Positions 1-5,354 of a stretch of 5,354 bases of DNA are shown one piece after another. The DNA comes from Sphingobacteriaceae bacterium (GTDB taxonomy: Bacteria > Bacteroidota > Bacteroidia > Sphingobacteriales > Sphingobacteriaceae). Position 1 is the stretch's first letter; the number at the start of each line of letters is the position of its first letter. The stretch is from assembly GCA_947478315.1 (NCBI GenBank), contig CANJWF010000090.1, positions 1-5,354 on the forward strand, in the 5' to 3' direction. The notes beneath the pieces were generated by a model, which did not search any database, had not been told where the DNA came from, and saw nothing but the letters and a program-made list of their open reading frames with translations. A program made the translations under genes and the position numbers.

Positions 1-884
1 AGTTCTTTGCTATGTTGGAGAATAAGAGAATGAATGATTCCATCAACCAATCCTATACGTGGTACGTACATCTGCTTAATGCTAGCATGTTTCATGACTG
101 TGAGATAAATTTCTGATGCGGGTATAATCACGTCTGCCCGGTCTTGATTTAATCCGAGCGTATTCACTCTCTCCTTATAACTAAGTGCGTTTAATTGACT
201 GTAAATAGATTTTAATCTGTTATAGGATACAGGTTCTCCGTCTTTTTGTCTTGATAAGCGAAATAATTTATTAATGTTACCCCCTGATCCAATCCCATCA
301 ATATTTTTTAGGTTTTGAGTATGTTCTTTAATCCACATTTTAAGTTCTTGCCAAGTTTCTGTTCTATCTTTATGGTCTAGTATCCTAATAGTCCCCAAAT
401 CGAAAGAACGAGAAACCACTAACGCTCCAAAAGAAAAAAGAGATAATTCGGTACTACCTCCTCCTACATCAACATACAAATAGTTAGATTGCGTATTTAT
501 TTGCTCTTCTACTCTACCTGAACAAATAATTGCTGCTTCTTTTTGTCCCGTAATAGTCTCTATGTGAATATTAGCTTCTATCTCTATTGCTTTAATAATA
601 TCACTTCCGTTACGGGATTCTCTCATGGCAGAAGTGGCACAAGCCATGTAACGTTCTACATGATATACATCCATCAAATTTCTAAATGCAAGCATCGCTT
701 TGCGTAAATCACCTACTTTACGTTCAGATAATTGCTGATGTAAAAATGCATCATCTCCTAATCGCAATGGAACGCGCACCAAAGTGTTTTTTTTAAAGGA
801 AATGCCCGATTCAGATTTTACTAAATCTGCAATCAAAAGCCTAACGGCATTAGAACCTATGTCTATGGCTGCGTATCTTTTCAA
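1..884 (-). CDS. ppx: Exopolyphosphatase / Ppx-GppA family phosphatase (3' end beyond the window)
   Basis: The product would release terminal phosphate from polyphosphate in the cytoplasm; some family members also hydrolyse pppGpp, and sequence alone does not separate the two. The 294 visible residues read without a stop and show the ASKHA-fold phosphatase signatures. These are the phosphate-1 motif DIGSN at residues 8-12, followed by R15; GQKEA at about 113-117, with E116 matching the catalytic glutamate of E. coli Ppx (E121); the phosphate-2 motif DVGGGSTEL at 139-147; and GSGGN at 199-203. The start is taken as TTG at 884: a stop lies two codons upstream (TAA, ATT, TTG) and the DIGSN motif begins only seven codons in, so no ATG could serve. 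No Shine-Dalgarno is visible. It lies 20 bases after the ppk stop on the same strand with no terminator between, so co-transcription is likely. Short family members are about 300 residues long, so little is probably missing. The family call is firm; the substrate is inferred from the ppk neighbour. Confidence 0.93.
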   Translation of the reverse strand, partial: MKRYAAIDIGSNAVRLLIADLVKSESGISFKKNTLVRVPLRLGDDAFLHQQLSERKVGDLRKAMLAFRNLMDVYHVERYMACATSAMRESRNGSDIIKAIEIEANIHIETITGQKEAAIICSGRVEEQINTQSNYLYVDVGGGSTELSLFSFGALVVSRSFDLGTIRILDHKDRTETWQELKMWIKEHTQNLKNIDGIGSGGNINKLFRLSRQKDGEPVSYNRLKSIYSQLNALSYKERVNTLGLNQDRADVIIPASEIYLTVMKHASIKQMYVPRIGLVDGIIHSLILQHSKE

Positions 885-904
885 AATTTAAACAGTTTTA
901 AATA

Positions 905-2950
905 TTAATTATTAATCTTCAAATAATCATAAATTTCTACTTGAGATCGATGATTTTTGGTGGAACTTATTGGACGTTTTTTATAGTTCAAAGCTCGCGC
1001 TTTTGTATTGTCTTGAAGCTGTAATTCAATAATGTGCTTAATCTCTTTCTTTATGCGCTGATCATAAATTGGGAATCCAATTTCAATTCGATTGTCTAAA
1101 TTACGAGACATCCAATCTGCAGACGACAAAAACAATAACTCCGCTCCTCCGTTTCCAAAAATAAAAACACGAGCATGTTCCAAATATTTATCAATAATAC
1201 TATAGGCTTCTATGTTTTGACTAAACCCTTCAACATGAGGAATTAAACAACACATTCCTCGTATAATAAGTTGAATTTTTACCCCAGCGTTACTCGCGTC
1301 GTACAGTTTTTTAATCATTTGGCTATCCGTTAAACTATTCATTTTCAAAATCATGTACGCTTTTTTTCCCGCTTTGGCACAGGCAATTTCATTATCAATA
1401 AGCTTCAACCACCTTTGACGGCTTTCTGTTGGCGATACAATCAAATGCTTGAAGCCTTTAGGGATACGATTTTTATTCAACACGGAGAAAAATTTAACTG
1501 CCTCAGTAGTAATTTTAGGATTAGCCGTTAGCAGTGTATGATCGGCATAAAGTTTTGCGGTAGATTCATTAAAATTACCCGTACTTAATAATACATAATT
1601 TGTTTTTTTAGATTTTTCTAAACGAGTGATTAAACAAATTTTAGAATGTACTTTGTATCCTGGTAAACCATAAATAACTTGTACATTTTCTTCTTCTAAA
1701 CGCTGTGTCCAGTTAATATTCGCTTGTTCATCAAATCTTGCCGTGACCTCAACCAAACAATACACCTTTTTACCATTTCTTGCTGCATTAATTAATGCAT
1801 TAATTACCTTAGAGTCTTTGGCCAGCCGATAGAGCGTAATATGAATATCAACTACATTAGGATCGATAGCAGCTTCACGTAAAAAATGAATAATATGATC
1901 GAAAGATTGATAAGGTAAGTTGATTAAAAAATCTTTCTTGGTAACCCGAGCCAACACACTTTTATTTCCTTCTAAACCTTTAACGGGTAATGGAGGAGTT
2001 ATAGGATTTTCTAAATTTGCGCCTGCTACGTTAGGAAATGTAATAAAATCTTTAAAGTTAAGATAACGATTTCCGGGTATTAAACTCTCTACGTTCAAAT
2101 CTAATTTATGCGTCAATACGGCAAACAAATCTGCGGGCATTGCTACATCGTACAACAAGCGCATAGGTTTACCTTTTTTCCGTTTCTGAAGCCCTTTAGA
2201 CAATCTTTCAATGAATTTTTCATTCACTTCCTTATCCAAATCTAATTCTGCATCTCTTGTTAATTGAATAGAATAGGCTTCAATAGCTGCATATTCAAAA
2301 TTAAAAAACACGTCATCTAAGCAGTAACGAATGATGTCATCTAACAATATCATTTTATGTTTTCCGTCGATTTGGGGTAAAACCACAAAGCGAGAAATTT
2401 TATCTGGTAGTTCCATTACAGCGTATCTATCACGACCCACTGATTTGGAATCTTTCTTTAGTCTAATCCAAAAATAGGTTGCTTGATCTTTAAGCTCTGG
2501 GAATGGTTTTCGATTACCTATCAATACTGGCACCAAAGTAGCTAAAACTCGAGTTCTGAAATATTCTTTAACATATTCATCGTATTGTTCGTGAATTTGA
2601 TGCTCATTGATTAATTCAATATGCTCTTGAGCTAACTGATTTTTAAAAATATCTTCGTACAGTTGATTAAATAGAACTTCTTGCTTAACCACCAATTCCT
2701 TTATTTGCTTGAGTGTTTTTTTAGGATTATACCCAAACAACTCTTTAGCCTCTGTATTAATATCGGTCAAACGATTTAAAGTAGCTACCCTCACGCGATA
2801 AAATTCGTCCAAATTAGAGGAGAAGATAGACAAAAATTTAATCTTTTCAATCAATGGAACTGTTGGGTCTGCTGCTTCTTGCAAAACACGTTCATTAAAG
2901 GATAACCAACTTAATTCTCTATTAACAAACGGAAAGGACAATGTGTTCAT
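905..2950 (-). CDS. ppk: Polyphosphate kinase 1 (complete)
   Basis: PPK1 reversibly transfers the gamma phosphate of ATP to a growing polyphosphate chain, through a phosphohistidine intermediate. The 681-residue protein is full length (E. coli PPK1 has 688) and nearly collinear with it. The N-terminal domain opens with the hallmark NRELSWLSFNERVL at 10-23 and SSNLDEF at 44-50, where N46 matches the ATP-contacting Asn45 of E. coli. A helical domain follows to about residue 320. Two phospholipase-D-like C-terminal domains then carry R375 (in LYRLA), R405 (in TARFDE), the autophosphorylated histidine H435 (in GYKVHSKICLI) and H592 (in YLEHARVFIFG). All four fall at the E. coli numbers as I recall them. 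The start is ATG at 2950, immediately before the conserved N-terminus. The gene is first in a probable ppk-ppx operon and divergent from hemA. No frameshift or missing catalytic residue was seen. Confidence 0.98.
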   Translation of the reverse strand: MNTLSFPFVNRELSWLSFNERVLQEAADPTVPLIEKIKFLSIFSSNLDEFYRVRVATLNRLTDINTEAKELFGYNPKKTLKQIKELVVKQEVLFNQLYEDIFKNQLAQEHIELINEHQIHEQYDEYVKEYFRTRVLATLVPVLIGNRKPFPELKDQATYFWIRLKKDSKSVGRDRYAVMELPDKISRFVVLPQIDGKHKMILLDDIIRYCLDDVFFNFEYAAIEAYSIQLTRDAELDLDKEVNEKFIERLSKGLQKRKKGKPMRLLYDVAMPADLFAVLTHKLDLNVESLIPGNRYLNFKDFITFPNVAGANLENPITPPLPVKGLEGNKSVLARVTKKDFLINLPYQSFDHIIHFLREAAIDPNVVDIHITLYRLAKDSKVINALINAARNGKKVYCLVEVTARFDEQANINWTQRLEEENVQVIYGLPGYKVHSKICLITRLEKSKKTNYVLLSTGNFNESTAKLYADHTLLTANPKITTEAVKFFSVLNKNRIPKGFKHLIVSPTESRQRWLKLIDNEIACAKAGKKAYMILKMNSLTDSQMIKKLYDASNAGVKIQLIIRGMCCLIPHVEGFSQNIEAYSIIDKYLEHARVFIFGNGGAELLFLSSADWMSRNLDNRIEIGFPIYDQRIKKEIKHIIELQLQDNTKARALNYKKRPISSTKNHRSQVEIYDYLKINN

Positions 2951-3171
2951 AAGATAAAATTGGATAATAATTCCAAATAAAATTAGATTCTAAATAATAT
3001 TTCTGGTTAAACCAACATGCAGCACAATTACTCAAGCAAGCAAGTAACTAAACTTATTTTGCAAATGACTTAAAAACAATCTAAATAAACTAACTGACAC
3101 AAACATGACAAGGCAAAAAAATCTTAAACTGTACTTTTACTCCGTTTTTTGAGAAAGTCTTACATAAAGCA
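2951..3171. promoter_or_regulatory. Divergent ppk / hemA intergenic region
   Basis: This 221-base AT-rich stretch must hold the start signals for ppk (leftward) and hemA (rightward). Visible structure is slight: a short inverted repeat TGGTTAAACCA at 3004-3014, three tandem CAAG units at 3033-3044, and a run of seven A at 3115-3121. No TTG-plus-TAnnTTTG pair was found for hemA; the nearest is an unsupported TACTTTTA at 3132-3139, which has no upstream TTG at the right distance. The short inverted repeat could be an operator or chance. No gene or terminator is seen. Confidence 0.5.
3049..3079 (-). promoter_or_regulatory. Possible promoter of the ppk-ppx operon
   Basis: On the minus strand, TTG (3079-3077) is followed after 20 bases by TAAGTTTA (3056-3049), which matches the Bacteroidota -7 consensus TAnnTTTG except for its last base. 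Spacing in known examples is about 19. Transcription would begin near 3042 and leave a leader of roughly 90 bases before the ppk ATG. In AT-rich DNA such matches arise by chance, so this is only a candidate. Confidence 0.25.
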
Positions 3172-4467
3172 TTGAAGCATTTAAAAATCATAGCGTTTAC
3201 GCACAAAGATATTGAACTGCAGGAATTAGGTAAACTAATTTTGCCAGAACAGGATATAGAAGAAAAACTCGGTGGCATCAAGAAACGATTTAATATTTCC
3301 GAAATATTTTACGTAGGCACCTGTAATCGAGTTGAATTTATATTTGTATTACCTCATCATACAGATTCAAACTTTGTAAATGAGCTCATCCATGAGTTAA
3401 AATTCGCAAATTTATGCCCACACAGTCGCAATAGCTTAGTATCTAAGAGTGTGGTATATGAAGGAGATGTAGCGTTAGAACATTTACTTCGAACATCTTG
3501 CTCATTGGAAAGCTTAGTCGTCGGTGAAAAAGAAATTTTAGCACAAATTCGTAATGCATACGAACGTTGTAAAAATGTTGGTCTAACTGGCGACTACCTC
3601 AGACTCGTAATGAACCGAGTTGTAAAAACAGCTAAAGAAGTTTACACACAAACGGACATTGCAAAAAATCCAATATCCGTTGTATCCTTAGCATACAGGC
3701 AATTACGACAATTAAAAGCCTTTGAAAACTCGAGAATATTACTTATTGGAGCAGGAGAGACTAACCAAAACTTTGCACAATACCTTCAAAAATATCAATT
3801 TTCGAACTTTTTCGTCTTCAATAGAACACTAGAAAAAGCTCAAAAGTTAGCTAATTCACTTAAAGGGAAAGCCTATCCTTTAAGTGAATTAAAAAATTTC
3901 AAACAAGGGTTTGATATCTTAATTACCTGTACTAGTGCCACAAAACCCATTATAACACAGGAATTATACGAACATCTACTCAATGGTGAAACCACAAAAA
4001 AAATCATTGTCGATTTAGCAGTCCCTACAGACACTCATAAAAAAGTTATTGAAAACTTCAAACTAGATTTTATTCAAGTGCAAGATTTAGAAAAAGAAGC
4101 CGATATTAACAAACAAAAGAGAAAATTAGAAGTAAATAAAGCCGATGATATTATTCAACAAAATGTAGATGAATTTTCGAGCATTTTAAAACAACGTCGA
4201 ATAGAAATAGCAATGGAGCAGGTTCCACAAACCGTAAAAATAATTCGAAAAAATGCACTAGAAGTAGTTTTTGCTCATGAAGTTAATGGACTTAACAACC
4301 ATGAAAAAAAACTATTGAACAAAGTATTGGATTACGTTGAGAAAAAATACATAAGCATCCCAATGATTATGGCAAAAGATATTTTACTTAATGAAGCGGT
4401 ATCCCAACATTCTATTTCTCGCAACTACGAAACTATTAACGATACAACGTGTCCATTTACCGACTAA
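3172..4467 (+). CDS. hemA: Glutamyl-tRNA reductase
   Basis: This enzyme reduces glutamyl-tRNA(Glu) with NADPH to glutamate-1-semialdehyde, the first committed step of the C5 route to heme. The 431-residue protein has the catalytic domain with THK at 10-12 and GTCNRVE at 49-55, where C51 is the nucleophilic cysteine. The family signature SLESLVVGEKEILAQIRNAY occupies 111-130. The NADPH-binding domain has GAGETN at 193-198, and a helical dimerisation domain runs from about 320 to the end. The motif usually read as D-hydrophobic-AVPR is DLAVPT here (281-286), with threonine in place of arginine; this may be lineage-typical. The start is TTG at 3172: the frame is open only back to TGA at 3106-3108 with no ATG or GTG, and the first in-frame ATG is residue 147, well beyond the catalytic cysteine. 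A weak purine stretch (GAGAAAG, 3151-3157) lies 14 bases upstream. hemC follows on the same strand after 374 bases. Confidence 0.97.
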   Translation: MKHLKIIAFTHKDIELQELGKLILPEQDIEEKLGGIKKRFNISEIFYVGTCNRVEFIFVLPHHTDSNFVNELIHELKFANLCPHSRNSLVSKSVVYEGDVALEHLLRTSCSLESLVVGEKEILAQIRNAYERCKNVGLTGDYLRLVMNRVVKTAKEVYTQTDIAKNPISVVSLAYRQLRQLKAFENSRILLIGAGETNQNFAQYLQKYQFSNFFVFNRTLEKAQKLANSLKGKAYPLSELKNFKQGFDILITCTSATKPIITQELYEHLLNGETTKKIIVDLAVPTDTHKKVIENFKLDFIQVQDLEKEADINKQKRKLEVNKADDIIQQNVDEFSSILKQRRIEIAMEQVPQTVKIIRKNALEVVFAHEVNGLNNHEKKLLNKVLDYVEKKYISIPMIMAKDILLNEAVSQHSISRNYETINDTTCPFTD

Positions 4468-4749
4468 TGTTCATCGAAATATAACTATCTTTTTAAAGTT
4501 TATAGAATGCCTAAACATATTGTTAATTAGTACTTCGCCTTCAATAGTATTGATGACTGCAAAGTGCTGATTATGCAAAGCATTTATTTGTTAGTGTTTA
4601 GTTACTTTATGATACTCATGAATCTTCGATGTATTTATTTGTGTTTCCTTTTCCATAAAGACTTCATGAAATTTGGGTGTCATCAACGGTTAGTAGAGAG
4701 AACCCGCTTATGGGTATTTCGTCGGTCAAACAAAACTATATGATTCTCC

Positions 4750-4803
4750 AAAACCTTCATATTAAAAGACATCATCGAAGATGTCTTTTAATATGAAGGT
4801 TTT
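4750..4803. terminator. Perfect 24-bp hairpin, probable bidirectional intrinsic terminator
   Basis: Bases 4750-4773 pair without a mismatch with 4780-4803 around a six-base loop ATCGAA. The arms begin with AAAACC and end with GGTTTT, the symmetric A-tract/T-tract layout of an intrinsic terminator readable from either strand. A smaller terminator-like unit is nested inside: AAAAGACATC (4764-4773), the same loop, and GATGTCTTTT (4780-4789). The stem is mostly A-T and the final T-tract is only four bases before AATTT, so termination strength is uncertain. It lies 282 bases after the hemA stop and 38 bases before the hemC ATG. Alternatives are an operator for hemC, an RNA-processing site, or a copy of a dispersed palindromic repeat. 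The structure is certain; the role is inferred. Confidence 0.6.
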
Positions 4804-4815
4804 AATTTAACTTTG
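4786..4815 (+). promoter_or_regulatory. Probable hemC promoter (Bacteroidota type)
   Basis: TAACTTTG at 4808-4815 matches the Bacteroidota -7 consensus TAnnTTTG at every fixed base. At the expected upstream distance there is TTTT (4786-4789) rather than a full TTTG or TTG, so the -33 element is degenerate. Transcription would start near 4822 and give a leader of about 20 bases before the hemC ATG, typical in that it has no Shine-Dalgarno. The -33 part lies inside the right arm of the hairpin at 4750-4803. Confidence 0.5.
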
Positions 4816-4841
4816 AAAATTCTTGTATTTATTATCACATC

Positions 4842-5354
4842 ATGGGAAGAAAAATAACAATAGGAACACGAGGTAGTGATTTAGCTCTTTGGCAAGCCAA
4901 TTTCATAAAAACTGCATTAACAGAACAAGAACACACAGTAGAACTACAAATTATTAAAACTCAAGGAGATCAAATAACAAACTTGAGTTTAGATAAATTA
5001 GAAGGGAAAGGTTTTTTTACGAAAGAACTAGAACAAGCATTACTCAATCATGAGGTAGATTTAGCCGTTCACTCCTTTAAAGATTTACCTACCGAAAGCA
5101 CTCGGGGATTAAGTATTGCAGCTATTACAGAGCGAGAAAGTGCTTCAGAACTATTAATTATTAACAAAAAAAAAACCGATATAAAGCAGAATCTTTCGTT
5201 AAAAACAGGAGCTACAATAGGTACTTCATCTAATCGTAGAAAATCTCAGCTATTAGCCTTCAGACCAGACCTTAACATAAAAGATTTACGAGGGAATATC
5301 CCTACAAGAATTCAAAAATTAGCAAAAGGACAATATGATGCCATTTTAATTGCA
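4842..5354 (+). CDS. hemC: Hydroxymethylbilane synthase (porphobilinogen deaminase), 3' end beyond the window
   Basis: HemC polymerises four porphobilinogen molecules into hydroxymethylbilane in the cytoplasm, on a dipyrromethane cofactor, a shared step of heme and other tetrapyrrole synthesis. The 171 visible residues cover domain 1 and much of domain 2 of a protein usually about 300 long. The motifs seen are IGTRGSDLALWQA at 7-19, EGKGFFTKELE at 54-64, AVHSFKDLPTE at 75-85 with D81 matching the catalytic aspartate (E. coli D84), GTSSNRR at 127-133 with the cofactor-binding arginines, and LRGNIPTR at 149-156. The cysteine that anchors the cofactor (E. coli C242) would lie past the window edge, so its presence cannot be checked. 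The start is ATG at 4842, the only ATG that fits the conserved N-terminus; no Shine-Dalgarno is visible. It lies downstream of hemA on the same strand, but the hairpin and promoter just upstream suggest separate transcription. Confidence 0.97.
   Translation, partial: MGRKITIGTRGSDLALWQANFIKTALTEQEHTVELQIIKTQGDQITNLSLDKLEGKGFFTKELEQALLNHEVDLAVHSFKDLPTESTRGLSIAAITERESASELLIINKKKTDIKQNLSLKTGATIGTSSNRRKSQLLAFRPDLNIKDLRGNIPTRIQKLAKGQYDAILIA

Larger units (their letters stand above)
4468..4841. other. Long hemA-hemC intergenic region, no convincing gene
   Basis: This gap of 374 bases is unusually long for two same-strand genes of one pathway. Its right end holds a strong hairpin and the probable hemC promoter, described separately. 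The rest has small repeats only: a perfect inverted repeat TCAATA-G-TATTGA at 4541-4553; TGCAAAG twice (4558-4564 and 4574-4580); and ATTTATTTGT twice (4582-4591 and 4633-4642). A 56-codon open frame runs from ATG at 4573 to TGA at 4741-4743, ending six bases before the hairpin. Its first half would be hydrophobic (for example IYLLVFSYFMILM) and its second half basic. However, it uses CGG twice, CGC and GGG, has no visible ribosome binding site, and resembles nothing I recognise, so I do not call it a gene. A small RNA ending at the hairpin is equally possible. Confidence 0.6.

Noticed and set aside
885..904. Terminator or promoter between ppk and ppx
   Set aside because: The 20-base gap is plain AT-rich sequence without a stem or a TAnnTTTG box; read-through from ppk is the simpler view.
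3105..3152. 15-codon ATG frame upstream of hemA as a possible leader peptide
   Set aside because: It has no regulatory codon run, no visible ribosome binding site and no attenuator-like hairpin between it and the hemA start.
3109..3171. Extension of hemA upstream in frame to add residues before the TTG
   Set aside because: The frame is open back to TGA at 3106-3108 but contains no ATG, GTG or TTG, and the residues do not look like the family N-terminus.
3090..3281. 63-codon open frame on the minus strand over the hemA start
   Set aside because: It lies antisense to the 5' end of hemA and its leader, has no recognisable motif, and is explained as a shadow of the real gene.
4486..4493. TATCTTTT as a -7 promoter box just after hemA
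   Set aside because: It misses the last consensus base and has no TTG at the right upstream distance; such strings are common in AT-rich DNA.

Overview
This window is an ordinary stretch of housekeeping chromosome from an AT-rich bacterium, most likely a member of the Bacteroidota. The signs are: no Shine-Dalgarno sequence before most starts, a Bacteroidota-type -7 box (TAACTTTG, fitting TAnnTTTG) before hemC, and the style of the HemA and HemC proteins. HemC has the wording EGKGFFTKELE and HemA begins MKHLKIIAFTHKD, which by recall resembles Cytophagales/Sphingobacteriales-like lineages more than typical Flavobacteriia. That lineage placement is inference from memory and was not searched.

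Layout. On the minus strand, reading from right to left, lie ppk (polyphosphate kinase 1, 905-2950) and, 20 bases after its stop, ppx (Ppx/GppA-type exopolyphosphatase, 884 down to the left edge, cut by the window). They look like one polyphosphate operon, with one enzyme that makes polyphosphate and one that breaks it down. A 221-base divergent intergenic region (2951-3171) separates ppk from hemA (glutamyl-tRNA reductase, 3172-4467, plus strand). A 374-base gap (4468-4841) follows. It holds no convincing gene, but near its right end lies a perfect 24-bp-stem hairpin (4750-4803), followed directly by a probable hemC promoter. hemC (hydroxymethylbilane synthase, 4842 to the right edge) is cut by the window.

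How the genes work together. HemA makes glutamate-1-semialdehyde, the committed precursor of 5-aminolevulinate, and HemC later joins four porphobilinogens. Both belong to the C5 tetrapyrrole (heme) pathway. The hairpin and the promoter between them suggest hemA and hemC are transcribed separately although they point the same way. Both ppx and hemA appear to start with TTG.

I found no mobile element, CRISPR array, RNA gene or evident new system. The stretch most worth a second look is the hemA-hemC gap with its nested hairpin.
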